A stretch of 64,000 nt of DNA. Source: an uncultured Pseudomonadales bacterium. Lineage in GTDB: Bacteria; Pseudomonadota; Gammaproteobacteria; Pseudomonadales; Azotimanducaceae. The DNA lies in the NCBI GenBank assembly GCA_958296025.1, contig OY282430.1, forward strand, positions 558,001 to 622,000. The letters are read 5' to 3'. Shown one piece after another: positions 53,186 through 62,119 of the stretch; within the stretch, counting starts at the first letter, position 1, and every line of letters starts with the position of its first letter. Made by a program: the position numbers and the translations under genes. The notes under the pieces are model-generated. The model searched no databases. It was not told the DNA's origin and worked only from the letters and a program-made list of their open reading frames with translations.

Positions 53186-53359
53186 CTAACGCCGTGCCAG
53201 CTTTTCGAACAGCGCGACATAGGCGTCGGCGGCTTTCTCCTCGGAGAAGTCGGCGGCGCGCGCCCGCAGCGCCTCCGCCAGGTTCAGCGTGGCGCGCTCC
53301 GCCCCGCCGCCGTGCAGGCCGGTCAGCAGGAAGCCGACATGGAGTCCGCCGCCGGCCAC
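53186..53359 (-). pseudogene. Internal-deletion scar of an array GT4 gene
   Basis: A 57-residue open frame joins the first 27 residues of a GT3-like array gene (GGLHVGFLLTGLHGGGAER, TLNLA) directly to the last 28 (EALRARAADFSEEKAADAY...). About 355 residues are missing. The joint lies in a near-identical 12-base stretch (GCGCCT-CGCC) shared by both ends, so microhomology-driven recombination is the likely cause. It still overlaps the ligase 1 stop like its intact relatives. Confidence 0.85.
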
Positions 53360-53361
53360 GG

Positions 53362-55773
53362 TCACGCCTCCCCGACCTGTCGGTCGCCGTCGTGGTGCGC
53401 CGTCCCTGTCGCGACGCTTAACCCGGCGAGAAACATGAACGCGCCGCAAACGAGCGCGTACGGTTGGGCCGTGCCGTACAGGGCGATGACGATGCCCCAG
53501 GCCACGGTCGCATCCCGGGCAAGCGACTTGGGCGCGCCCCACTGCGCGCGCAACAGCAGGGCAATGACGGACACGAACAGCAGCAGAGGGACGATGCCCG
53601 CCTCGCCCAGCAACCTCAGGTACAGGTTGTGGGGGCCGGCCCGCCTGCCGTCATGTCCGATGGGGGCGCCCTCCATGGATACCAACGCCCGATAGCCGTG
53701 ACCGAGGACGGGCGCTTCCATGGCCTTTTCAAAACCAAGTCCCCAAAGCCGCAGTCTGGCATTGCCCCGAAAAGTGCAGATGAGGCTGTGACCGATGTCG
53801 TGTCTCATCAGACGGTGCAGCACCCACGGCATGCAGCCGCGGAAGTCGTTGCCGGCGACGGCCAAGGAGAGATCCTCGATTCCGGCCAATTCGGGCGGAA
53901 TGGAGCCGGTGAGACGGTTGTCGGCCAGCCACAGTTGCCCGAGGTTCGACAGATTGGCGAGTTCCGGCGGGATGGGGCCGGTCAGGCGATTGCCGTCGAG
54001 CGACAGCATGGTCAGACGGGTCAGGTTCCCCAGTTCCGGCGGGATGGGGCCGGTGAGTCGGTTGCGGTCGAGCCGCAGCACTTGGAGATGGCTCAGTTCG
54101 CCCAGTTCCGCGGGGAGCCGTCCGGCGAGGTTCATGTCCCGCAAGTCCAGGGCGACGACGCGCCCCTCTCGCCCGATGGTCGCGCCTTGCCACAAGCGGA
54201 CGGGGACCGCCGCGCTCCAGTTGAGCGACGCGTTGCCGGCCAGCGCCTCCTTCACGGCCAGCAGCGCCGCGCAGTCGTCGAACGGCGCCGGGCTCGTTGG
54301 CGGCGGCGGCGCACAGAGCCGCGTATTGAACAGATCGCTTTTGGCGATGTCGGTGAGTTCGGAAGGAACGGAGTCGAAGTCGTTGCCCGAGAGATGCAGG
54401 GTGGACAGCTCGAGCTCGCCGAGAGCGGCCGGGACAGCGCCGGTCAGGCGGTTGTCTCTCAGCCACAGAGCCTCGAGGTTCTCGAGCTTCGCCAACTCCG
54501 GCGGGACGCCCCCTGTCAAGGCGTTGTAGCTCAGGTTCAGATGCTCGAGGCTCGCCAGATCGCCCAACTCGGGCGGAATGCGGCCGGTGAGCCGGTTTCG
54601 TTGAAGGGACAGCGAAACGAGGCGGTCCAGGCGGCCGAGATCCGAGGGGATGCGGCCGTTCAATCCCAGTCCCGCCAGATCCAGCCCGGTGACGCGCCCC
54701 TCCGGGCCTTCCGCCGTCACGCCCTGCCAGCTGTTCACGGACACGACCCTAGTCCAGTTCAACGCCATGTCCCCGGCCAGGACGTCCCTCGTCGCCAGCA
54801 GCACGGCGCAGTCCGCGCCGGGATTGCCGGTCGAAGGGTCGCAGAACAGGCGCCCCTCATGGGCAACTTCGGGAGTGGACCGCAACTCCGCCCACTCGGA
54901 AAAACCTCCGGAGAAGCCCACGACGCCGGCGAATCCTGCAATTCCGACCAGTCCAGTGGCGGCCCAAGCAAGGACGAAGGACCTCGGTTTGCTGCGGACG
55001 TTGATCAACAGGAACACGACCGCCAGCGCGCCGAGTAGGACCAGCGCCGTTCGGGACGCCGTCGCCAGGCTTGCGGCGGCGCCGGCGGCCAGGCCCAGCC
55101 AGCCGAGCGCGCGCGGCCCGCCGTTGGTCAGCAACGCCGCGGCCAACGCCACCGTCATGCAGGCGGTCAAGCCGGCCTCGTTCGGATCAAAGAAAGCGCC
55201 GGTCAGGCGAAACGGAACCTTGTAGGGCCGCAGGATGCCGAGATCGTGCAGGACCGGCGAAGCGAGAACGACGGCGCAGCTCGCAATCAGCACGACAAGC
55301 ACGCCCTGCAACAAGCGGTCGGCCCCGGTGTGTTCCAGCATCGTGCGGCCGCCGACCGCGGCGGCCACTAGCACGCCGAAATGGAGGACTTGATACTTCA
55401 GGAGTCCGGCCGTGTCCGGTTCCCGGATCGCTTCCATGCCCAGCACCGAGGCGCCGATCGCCAGATAGGACGCCACCGCGCCGAGCAGCAACATGCCGGG
55501 CGTTCCGCCAAGCGTCCTGCGGACGGGGGCGAGTGAACCGGACTTCAGCCAGGCCATCGCGCACCGGCCTCCAACCAAGCCAAACAGGAGGACGCAGCAG
55601 GCCATGGTGGCCCGTGCAACGACCACCTCGACCTGGGGCGTCCCTCCAAGATGCAAGTGCCTCAGGCTGGTCAGGGCGATGACCGCCAATGTCCAGAACG
55701 CGGCTGCGATCAGCGCGGTCCGGAGCGGCTCGCTTCGGCGCGGCAGCGAGGCCGGATGTCGGAACAGGATCAT
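53362..55773 (-). CDS. O-antigen ligase/polymerase-like protein with inserted leucine-rich repeats (array copy 1)
   Basis: An 803-residue protein. Residues 20-290 form about nine membrane segments, with the Wzy/WaaL-type motif RLTGAFFDPNEAGL near 189-202. Residues 311-665 are a periplasmic insertion of plant-type leucine-rich repeats: two cap-plus-repeat blocks, each opening with a D-C-A-LLA-LAG-LNW cap and continuing with 24-residue repeats such as LEHLNLSYNALTGGVPPELA. After it the ligase core resumes with RLWGLGFEKAMEAPVLGHG and the catalytic-loop motif GPHNLYLRLLGEAGIV (His715), then three more membrane segments. It probably joins polysaccharide to lipid A or to protein, the repeats perhaps selecting the acceptor. 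The GT4 scar follows after a GTG overlap. Confidence 0.85.
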   Translation of the reverse strand: MILFRHPASLPRRSEPLRTALIAAAFWTLAVIALTSLRHLHLGGTPQVEVVVARATMACCVLLFGLVGGRCAMAWLKSGSLAPVRRTLGGTPGMLLLGAVASYLAIGASVLGMEAIREPDTAGLLKYQVLHFGVLVAAAVGGRTMLEHTGADRLLQGVLVVLIASCAVVLASPVLHDLGILRPYKVPFRLTGAFFDPNEAGLTACMTVALAAALLTNGGPRALGWLGLAAGAAASLATASRTALVLLGALAVVFLLINVRSKPRSFVLAWAATGLVGIAGFAGVVGFSGGFSEWAELRSTPEVAHEGRLFCDPSTGNPGADCAVLLATRDVLAGDMALNWTRVVSVNSWQGVTAEGPEGRVTGLDLAGLGLNGRIPSDLGRLDRLVSLSLQRNRLTGRIPPELGDLASLEHLNLSYNALTGGVPPELAKLENLEALWLRDNRLTGAVPAALGELELSTLHLSGNDFDSVPSELTDIAKSDLFNTRLCAPPPPTSPAPFDDCAALLAVKEALAGNASLNWSAAVPVRLWQGATIGREGRVVALDLRDMNLAGRLPAELGELSHLQVLRLDRNRLTGPIPPELGNLTRLTMLSLDGNRLTGPIPPELANLSNLGQLWLADNRLTGSIPPELAGIEDLSLAVAGNDFRGCMPWVLHRLMRHDIGHSLICTFRGNARLRLWGLGFEKAMEAPVLGHGYRALVSMEGAPIGHDGRRAGPHNLYLRLLGEAGIVPLLLFVSVIALLLRAQWGAPKSLARDATVAWGIVIALYGTAQPYALVCGAFMFLAGLSVATGTAHHDGDRQVGEA

Positions 55774-55785
55774 GCCTCCATAGCT

Positions 55786-57024
55786 CTAACGCCGTGCCAG
55801 CTTTTCGAACAGCGCGACATAGGCGTCGGCGGCTTTCTCCTCGGAGAAGTCGGCGGCGCGCGCCCGCAGCGCCTCCGCCGTCGGCCTCTCGCCGCGCAGC
55901 GTCCCGGCCAGCGCCCGCGCCAGCGCCGGGGCGTCGCCCACCGGCGGCAGGTCGCCCCAACCCCCGAGGATCTCCCGCGGACCGTAGGGCGCGTCGGTGC
56001 TGACCACCGGCGTGCCGCAGGCCAGCGCCTCGAGGATCACCCCCGGCAGACCCTCCCAGCGCGAGGAGAGCGCGAGCAGCCCCGCCCGCCGCATGTAGCG
56101 GTACGGGTTCTCGTCGAAGTCCACGAAGCCGAGGTCCCCCTCCACGCCATGGCTCCGCGCCAGGGACTTGAGCCCTGCCCGGTAGGGTGCCGAGAGCTTG
56201 CCGAGGATGACCAGCCGGGCGTCCGCCTCGCGCCGCGCCAGCCCGAACGCCTCCACCAGGGTGGGGTGGTCCTTCTGCGGCGCCTCGCGCCCGACGCTCA
56301 GGACCACCGGCGGCTCCCCGTCCGCGAACCAGGGGTGCGCCACCTCCTCCTGCGCCAGCCTTCGTATGCTGTCGGCGGGCCAGATGGGGTGGATGGTGCG
56401 AACGCGCTCGGCGGCCACGCCCAACGAGCGCCGCACGGACTCGGCCGCGCCCCTGGACACCGCCACCACCGCGTCGGCCAGCGGATAGAGCGTCCGGGAA
56501 GCGGCCAGCCACTCCGGCGCATAGTCCGCGGGGACATTGTGTGCCGTGACCACCACCGGAACGGCCCGGTCCGCCAACTCCGCGGCGCAGACCGCGGCGG
56601 CGTCGGCGCTCGGCAGCGCCGACACCAGCACCTGAGGACGCGCACGGCGGAGGTAACGGTTCAGAATGTGGACGGAGGCATAAAGAGAGCGCTTGCGCCG
56701 GACCCGTACGCCGGGGTGCTTGCGGCCAAGAACCAGCCCGACCCATGCGACCGTGAACGGGTTCACGCCAAGCGCCGTTACTCCTGTGCCCGACCGTTGG
56801 ACTTCCCGCAAAAAAACCCTGTCCGTGTGCGGAAGCCGCCCCCGATACAGTCGCACGTCACGGGGAATTGCGGCCCGGTAGTCTCCCGCGAACCGGAGGA
56901 TCACCAAGTCCGCTCGGTGGCCGCGCTCGATGAGCGACTGCGCCAAGCGGAGAGTGCTGCGTTCCGCCCCGCCCCCGCTCAGGCTGGGCAGCACGAACCC
57001 GACATGGAGTCTGCCGTCGACCAC
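55786..57024 (-). CDS. GT4 glycosyltransferase (array copy GT1)
   Basis: A 412-residue retaining glycosyltransferase, GTG start three bases after the ligase 2 stop. The N-terminal loop is LHVGFVLPSLSGGGAERSTL; the nucleotide-sugar domain has PPVVLSVGREAPQKDHPTLV, LVILGKLSAPYRAGLKSLAR and the E-x7-E segment EGLPGVILEALACGTPVVST. From about residue 215 on it differs from GT3 at only about four positions, whereas residues 30-125 differ strongly. It is the most diverged of the three in the N-terminal half. Probably adds one sugar to a lipid-linked intermediate; the variable half should determine the acceptor. Confidence 0.9.
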   Translation of the reverse strand: MVDGRLHVGFVLPSLSGGGAERSTLRLAQSLIERGHRADLVILRFAGDYRAAIPRDVRLYRGRLPHTDRVFLREVQRSGTGVTALGVNPFTVAWVGLVLGRKHPGVRVRRKRSLYASVHILNRYLRRARPQVLVSALPSADAAAVCAAELADRAVPVVVTAHNVPADYAPEWLAASRTLYPLADAVVAVSRGAAESVRRSLGVAAERVRTIHPIWPADSIRRLAQEEVAHPWFADGEPPVVLSVGREAPQKDHPTLVEAFGLARREADARLVILGKLSAPYRAGLKSLARSHGVEGDLGFVDFDENPYRYMRRAGLLALSSRWEGLPGVILEALACGTPVVSTDAPYGPREILGGWGDLPPVGDAPALARALAGTLRGERPTAEALRARAADFSEEKAADAYVALFEKLARR

Positions 57025-57027
57025 CGG

Positions 57028-59475
57028 TCACGCCTCCGCGACCTGTCGGTCGCCGTCGTGGTGCGCCGCTCCTGTGGCGACGCTCAACCCGGCGAGAAAC
57101 ATGAACGCGCCGACACCGAGCAGATGCTGGAAGGGCGTGGAGTGCAGGGCGATCACGATGACCCAGGCTACGGTCGCATCCCGGGCAAGCGACTTGGGTG
57201 CGCCCCATTGCGCGCGCAGCAGCAGGACAATGGTGGACACGAACAGCAGCAGAGGGATGATGCCCGCCTCGACCAGCAACATCAGGTACAGATTGTGGGT
57301 GTCTAGCTTGCCGCTATGTCCGGTGGGGCCGCCGTCCAAGTATTTCGACGTCCCAAAGCCGTGACCGAAGGCGGGGGCCTCCAAAGCTTTCTCGAAACTC
57401 AGTTTCCAAAGCAGCGGTCTGTCCATCGCTAGGGCAGCGCAGATGAGGCCGTCATCGATATCGTGGCTGCGCAGACGGCGCAACTCCCGCGGCAGGCAGC
57501 CGTGGAAATCGTTGCCGGCGAGACGCAGGAAAAAGAGATTGTCCAGTCCACCCAGTTCCGGCGGGATGGGGCCGGTCAGGGCGTTGCCGGCAAGCTCGAT
57601 CGTTCTCAAGTCGGTCAGTTTTCCCAGTTCCGGCGGGATGCCCCCTGTCAAGGCGTTGTAGTTCAGGTTCAGATGCTCGAGGCTCGCCAGATCGCCCAAC
57701 TCGGACGGAATGCGGCCGGTGAGCCGATTTCGTTGGAGGGACAGCGAAACGAGGCCATCCAGGCGGCCGAGATCCGAGGGGATGCGGCCGTTCAATCCCA
57801 GTCCCGCCAGATCCAGCTCGGTGACGCGCCCTTCCGGGCCGTCCACCGCCACGCCTTGCCACAAACCGACCGGGACCGCCGCGCGCCAGTTGAGCGACGC
57901 GTTCCCGGCCAGCGTGTCCTTCACCGCCAGCAGCACCACGCGGTCGTCGAACGGCACCGGACTCGTTGGCGGCAACGGCGTGGAGAATCGCACATTGGCC
58001 AGATCGTGGTCGGCGACGGCGGTGAGTTCGGGAGGAACGGAGTCGAAGTCGTTGCGCGAGAGACGCAGGACGGACAGGTCGAGATCTCCGAGAGCGGCCG
58101 GGACAGCGCCGGTCAAGCGGTTGTATTTCAGCCACAGCTCCTCGAGGTTCTCGAGCTTCGCCAGCTCCGGCGGGACGCCCCCTGTCAAGGCGTTGTAGCT
58201 CAGGTTCAGATGCTCGAGGCTCGCCAGATCGCCCAACTCGGGCGGAATGCGGCCGGTGAGCCGATTTCGTCGAAGGGACAGCGAAACGAGGCGATCCAGG
58301 CGGCCGAGATCCGAGGGGATGCGGCCGTTCAATCCCAGTTCCGCCAGATCCAGCCCGGTGACGCGTCCCTCCGGGCCGTCCGCCGTCACGCCCTGCCAGC
58401 TGTTCACCGACACGGCCCTAGCCCAGTTCAAGGCCATGTCCCCGGCCAGGATGTCCCTCGTCGCCAGCAGGACGGCGCAGTCCGCGCCTAGATCGTCGGT
58501 CGGCGAAGGGTCGCAGAACAGGCGCTCCTCTTGCGCAACGCCGGGGATGGACCAAAACCTTTGCGCAACGTCGGGGATGGACCGAAACCTCGACCACTCG
58601 GAAAAACCTCCGGAGAAACCCACGACGCCGGCGAATCCCGCAATCCCGATCAATCCCGTGGCGGCCCAAGCAAGAACGAAGGACCTCGGTTTGCTGCGGA
58701 CGTTGATCAACAGGAACACGACCGCCAGCGCGCCGAGTAGGACCAGCGCCGTTCGGGACGCCGTCGCCAGGCTTGCGGCGGCGCCGGCGGCCAGGCCCAG
58801 CCAGCCGAGCGCGCGCGGCCCGCCGTTGGTCAGCAACGCCCCGGCCAACGCCGCCGTCATGCAGGCGGCCAAACCGGCGTTGTTGGGCTCGTCGAAAGCG
58901 CCGGTCAGGCGAAACGGAATCCTGTAGGGCCGCAGGATGCCGAGGTCGCGCAGGGCCGGCGAAGCGAGAATGACGGCGCAGCTCGCAATCAGCACCAAGA
59001 GCACGCCCCGCAACAACCGCTCGGCCCCGGTTCGTTCCAGCACCGCGCGGCCGCCGACCGCGGCGGCCGCGAGCACGCCGAGAAGGAGGACGTGATACTT
59101 CAATAGCCCGGCCGTGTCCGGTTCCCGGATCGCTTCCATGCCCAGCACCGAGGCGCCGATCGCCAGATAGGACGCCACCGCGCCGAGCAGCAACATGCCG
59201 GGCGTTCCGCCAAGCGTCCTGCGGACGGGGGCGAGTGAACCGGACTTCAGCCAGGCCATTGCGCTCCGGGCTCCAACCAAGCCCAACAGGAGGACGCAGC
59301 AGGCCATGGTGGCCCATGCAATGACCGCCTCGACCTGTGGCGTCCCCCCAAGATGCAAGTGCCTCAGGTTGGTCAGGGCGATGACCGCCAATGTCCAGAA
59401 CGCGGCTGCGATCAGCGCGGTCCGGAGCGGCTCGCTTCGGCGCGGCAGCGAGGCCGGATGTCGGAACAGGATCAT
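57028..59475 (-). CDS. O-antigen ligase/polymerase-like protein with inserted leucine-rich repeats (array copy 2)
   Basis: An 815-residue protein, complete. The membrane N-terminus (residues 1-290) is nearly identical to copy 1, including RLTGAFDEPNNAGL. The repeat block again has two caps (DCAVLLATRDILAGDMALNW and a variant with DRVVLLAVKDTLAGNASLNW) and about ten repeats. Part of it, 57641-57860, is a copy of 58178-58397 at an offset of 537 bases, showing within-gene duplication. The core resumes with LLWKLSFEKALEAPAFGHG and DTHNLYLMLLVEAGII. The start ATG 59475 lies 12 bases after the GT2 stop, with GGAGG unusually close to it. Confidence 0.85.
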   Translation of the reverse strand: MILFRHPASLPRRSEPLRTALIAAAFWTLAVIALTNLRHLHLGGTPQVEAVIAWATMACCVLLLGLVGARSAMAWLKSGSLAPVRRTLGGTPGMLLLGAVASYLAIGASVLGMEAIREPDTAGLLKYHVLLLGVLAAAAVGGRAVLERTGAERLLRGVLLVLIASCAVILASPALRDLGILRPYRIPFRLTGAFDEPNNAGLAACMTAALAGALLTNGGPRALGWLGLAAGAAASLATASRTALVLLGALAVVFLLINVRSKPRSFVLAWAATGLIGIAGFAGVVGFSGGFSEWSRFRSIPDVAQRFWSIPGVAQEERLFCDPSPTDDLGADCAVLLATRDILAGDMALNWARAVSVNSWQGVTADGPEGRVTGLDLAELGLNGRIPSDLGRLDRLVSLSLRRNRLTGRIPPELGDLASLEHLNLSYNALTGGVPPELAKLENLEELWLKYNRLTGAVPAALGDLDLSVLRLSRNDFDSVPPELTAVADHDLANVRFSTPLPPTSPVPFDDRVVLLAVKDTLAGNASLNWRAAVPVGLWQGVAVDGPEGRVTELDLAGLGLNGRIPSDLGRLDGLVSLSLQRNRLTGRIPSELGDLASLEHLNLNYNALTGGIPPELGKLTDLRTIELAGNALTGPIPPELGGLDNLFFLRLAGNDFHGCLPRELRRLRSHDIDDGLICAALAMDRPLLWKLSFEKALEAPAFGHGFGTSKYLDGGPTGHSGKLDTHNLYLMLLVEAGIIPLLLFVSTIVLLLRAQWGAPKSLARDATVAWVIVIALHSTPFQHLLGVGAFMFLAGLSVATGAAHHDGDRQVAEA
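57641..57860 (-). repeat. LRR block duplicated inside ligase 2, copy b
   Basis: Matches 58178-58397 at a 537-base (179-codon) offset with scattered differences; encodes a cap-adjacent GLDGRIPSDLG-type stretch and two repeats. Confidence 0.75.
58178..58397 (-). repeat. LRR block duplicated inside ligase 2, copy a
   Basis: Partner of 57641-57860. The same block is also present once in ligase 1 around 54510-54730. Confidence 0.75.
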
Positions 59476-59487
59476 GCCTCCATAGCT

Positions 59488-60726
59488 CTAACGCCGTGCC
59501 AGCTTTTCGAACAGCGCGACATAGGCGTCGGCGGCTTTCTCCTCGGAGAAGTCGGCGGCGCGCGCCCGCAGCGCCTCCGCCGTCGGCCTCTCGCCGCGCA
59601 GCGTCCCGGCCAGCGCCCGCGCCAGCGCCGGGGCGTCGCCCACCGGCGGCAGGTCGCCCCAACCCCCGAGGATCTCGCGCGGACCGCAGGGCGCGTCGGT
59701 GCTGACCACCGGCGTGCCGCAGGCCAGCGCCTCGAGGATCACCGTCGGCAGACCCTCCCAGCGCGAGGAGAGCGCGAGCAGCCCCGCCCGCCGCATGTAG
59801 CGGTACGGGTTCTCGTCGAAGTCCACGAAGCCGAGGTCCCCCTCCACGCCAAGGCTCCGCGCCAGGGACTTGAGCCCTGCCCGGTAGGGCGCCGAGAGCT
59901 TGCCGAGGATGACCAGCCGGGCGTCCGCCTCGCGCCGCGCCAGCCCGAACGCCTCCACCAGGGTGGGGTGGTCCTTCTGCGGCGACTCGCGCCCGACGCT
60001 CAGGACCACCGGCGGCTCGCCGTCCGCGAACCAGGGGTGCGCGACGTCCTCCTGCGCCAGCCTTCGTACGCTGTCGACGGGAACGCCGTTGTGGATGGTG
60101 CGAACGCGCCCGGCGTCCACGCCCAACGAGCGTCGCACGGACTCGGCAACGCCTCTGGACACCGCCACCACCGCGTCGGCCAGCGGATAGAGCGTCCGGG
60201 AAGCGGCCAGCCACTCCGGCGCATAGTCCGCCGGGACATTGTGTGCCGTGACCACCACCGGAACGGCCCGGTCCGCCAACTCCGCGGCGCAGACCGCGGC
60301 GGCGTCGGCGCCCGGCAACGCCGACACCAGCACATGAGGACGCGCCTCGCAAACGTACGTCGCAATCATGGTTGCATACGCATGGACACGGTGACGCCTT
60401 CGAACGGGCAGGTCGAGACCCTTACGGCCAAGCACCAGCCAACTCCGCGCGACCCCGATGGGGTTGACGGTCGTCGCCTCCACTTGGACTCCCGCTCGCT
60501 GCACCGCCCGCAGGAGCTTCCTGTCGGTGCCGGGAATCCGCGCCCGCCGGACGCGCATCCCGCTAGGGATCGCGGCCCGGTAGTCTCCCGCGAACCGGGG
60601 GATCACCAGGTCCGCCCGGTGCCCCCGTGCGATGAGCGCCGCCGCCAAGTTGAGCATGACGCGCTCCGCCCCGCCCCCGTTCAGGCCGGTCAGCAGGAAG
60701 CCGACATGGAGTCCGCCGTCGACCAC
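59488..60726 (-). CDS. GT4 glycosyltransferase (array copy GT2)
   Basis: A 412-residue GT4 enzyme, GTG start three bases after a ligase-remnant stop. The N-terminal loop LHVGFLLTGLNGGGAERVML is shared with GT3. Its own windows lie around residues 95-125 (GLDLPVRRRHRVHAYATMIA) and near 212 (HNGVPVDSV); the latter has the HNGV/I motif usual in active GT4 enzymes, which GT1 and GT3 lack. The C-terminal half is almost identical to the other copies, with EGLPTVILEALACGTPVVST. Confidence 0.9.
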   Translation of the reverse strand: MVDGGLHVGFLLTGLNGGGAERVMLNLAAALIARGHRADLVIPRFAGDYRAAIPSGMRVRRARIPGTDRKLLRAVQRAGVQVEATTVNPIGVARSWLVLGRKGLDLPVRRRHRVHAYATMIATYVCEARPHVLVSALPGADAAAVCAAELADRAVPVVVTAHNVPADYAPEWLAASRTLYPLADAVVAVSRGVAESVRRSLGVDAGRVRTIHNGVPVDSVRRLAQEDVAHPWFADGEPPVVLSVGRESPQKDHPTLVEAFGLARREADARLVILGKLSAPYRAGLKSLARSLGVEGDLGFVDFDENPYRYMRRAGLLALSSRWEGLPTVILEALACGTPVVSTDAPCGPREILGGWGDLPPVGDAPALARALAGTLRGERPTAEALRARAADFSEEKAADAYVALFEKLARR

Positions 60727-60729
60727 CGG

Positions 60730-60788
60730 TCACGCCTCCGCGACCTGTCGGTCACCCTCGTTGTGCGCCGTCCCGGTCGCGACGCTCA
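60730..60788 (-). pseudogene. 3' remnant of a deleted LRR-ligase gene
   Basis: The last 19 codons of a ligase (SVATGTAHNEGDRQVAEA and stop) survive directly upstream of GT2. The rest is replaced by about 77 bases (60789-60865) without a gene, which include an imperfect hairpin at 60813-60836. This shows that GT2 once had its own ligase partner. Confidence 0.85.
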
Positions 60789-60865
60789 CGAGCCTCCCGC
60801 GAACTGGAAGAACTGAAACATTCTGATGTTTTTCAGGCATGGCTGTACAGGGCGAAGCTGCAGCT

Positions 60866-62116
60866 CTAACGCTGTGCCAGCTTTTCGAACAGCGCGACAT
60901 AGGCGTCGGCGGCTTTCTCCTCGGAGAAGTCGGCGGCGCGCGCCCGCAGCGCCTCCGCCGTCGGCCTCTCGCCGCGCAGCGTCCCGGCCAGCGCCCGCGC
61001 CAGCGCCGGGGCGTCGCCCACCGGCGGCAGGTCGCCCCAACCCCCGAGGATCTCGCGCGGACCGTAGGGCGCGTCGGTGCTGACCACCGGCGTGCCGCAG
61101 GCCAGCGCCTCGAGGATCACCGTCGGCAGACCCTCCCAGCGCGAGGAGAGCGCGAGCAGCCCCGCCCGCCGCATGTAGCGGTACGGGTTCTCGTCGAAGT
61201 CCACGAAGCCGAGGTCCCCCTCCACGCCAAGGCTCCGCGCCAGGGACTTGAGCCCTGCCCGGTAGGGCGCCGAGAGCTTGCCGAGGATGACCAACCGGGC
61301 GTCCGCCTCGCGCCGCGCCAGCCCGAACGCCTCCACCAGGGTGGGGTGGTCCTTCTGCGGCGCCTCGCGCCCGACGCTCAGGACCACCGGCGGCTCGCCG
61401 TCCGCGAACCAGGGGTGCGCGACGTCCTCCTGCGCCAGCCTTCGTATGCTGTCGGCGGGAATGGGGCTGTGGATGGTGCGAACGTGCCCGGCGGCCACCC
61501 CCAACGAGCGCCGCACGGACTCGGCAACGCCCCTGGACACCGCCACCACCGCGTCGGCCAGCGGATAGAGCGTTCGGGACGCGGCCAGCCATTCCGGCGC
61601 ATAGTCCGCGGCGACGTTGTTCCACACCGTGACCACCACCGGAACGGCCCGGTCCGCCAACTCCGCGGCGCAGACCGCGGCGGCGTCGGCGCCCGGCAGC
61701 GCCGACACCAGCACATGGGGGCAGACTTCGCGAACGTACCGCGACAGAATATGGGCGCAGGGGTAGATGGAGCGCATGCCGCTGACGCGTAGCACCGGTA
61801 TCCTAGGATACCTGCGCGCGAGAACCAGCCAGGTCCGCGCGGCCCCGACGGGGTTGACGGTCGTCGCCTCCACTTGGACTTCCGCTCGCTGCACCGCCCG
61901 CAGGAGCTTCCTGTCGGTGCCGGGAATCCGCGCCCGATAGACGCGCATTCCGCCAGGGACCGCGGCCCGGTAGTCTCCCGCCAACCGGGGGATCACTAGG
62001 TCCGCCCGGTGCCCGCGCGCGATGAGCGCCTGCGCCAGGTTCAGCGTGGCGCGCTCCGCCCCGCCGCCGTTCAGGCCGGTCAGCAGGAAGCCGACATGGA
62101 GTCCGCCGTCGGCCAC
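60866..62116 (-). CDS. GT4 glycosyltransferase (array copy GT3)
   Basis: A 416-residue GT4 enzyme, GTG start three bases after the ligase 3 stop. The N-terminus is GGLHVGFLLTGLNGGGAER. Its variable window around residues 100-130 (YPRIPVLRVSGMRSIYPCAH) is four residues longer than in GT1 and GT2. It also differs at VTVWNNVAADYAP, where the others have VTAHNVPADYAP, and at HSPIPADSI near 215. The C-terminal half matches the other copies, including EGLPTVILEALACGTPVVST. The deletion scar at 53186 derives from a GT3-like gene. Confidence 0.9.
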   Translation of the reverse strand: MADGGLHVGFLLTGLNGGGAERATLNLAQALIARGHRADLVIPRLAGDYRAAVPGGMRVYRARIPGTDRKLLRAVQRAEVQVEATTVNPVGAARTWLVLARRYPRIPVLRVSGMRSIYPCAHILSRYVREVCPHVLVSALPGADAAAVCAAELADRAVPVVVTVWNNVAADYAPEWLAASRTLYPLADAVVAVSRGVAESVRRSLGVAAGHVRTIHSPIPADSIRRLAQEDVAHPWFADGEPPVVLSVGREAPQKDHPTLVEAFGLARREADARLVILGKLSAPYRAGLKSLARSLGVEGDLGFVDFDENPYRYMRRAGLLALSSRWEGLPTVILEALACGTPVVSTDAPYGPREILGGWGDLPPVGDAPALARALAGTLRGERPTAEALRARAADFSEEKAADAYVALFEKLAQR

Positions 62117-62119
62117 CGG

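Noticed and set aside
58418..60352. 644-codon minus-strand frame spanning GT2 and ligase 2
   Set aside because: Arg/Gly/Ala-rich low-complexity translation, out of frame with two well-supported genes.
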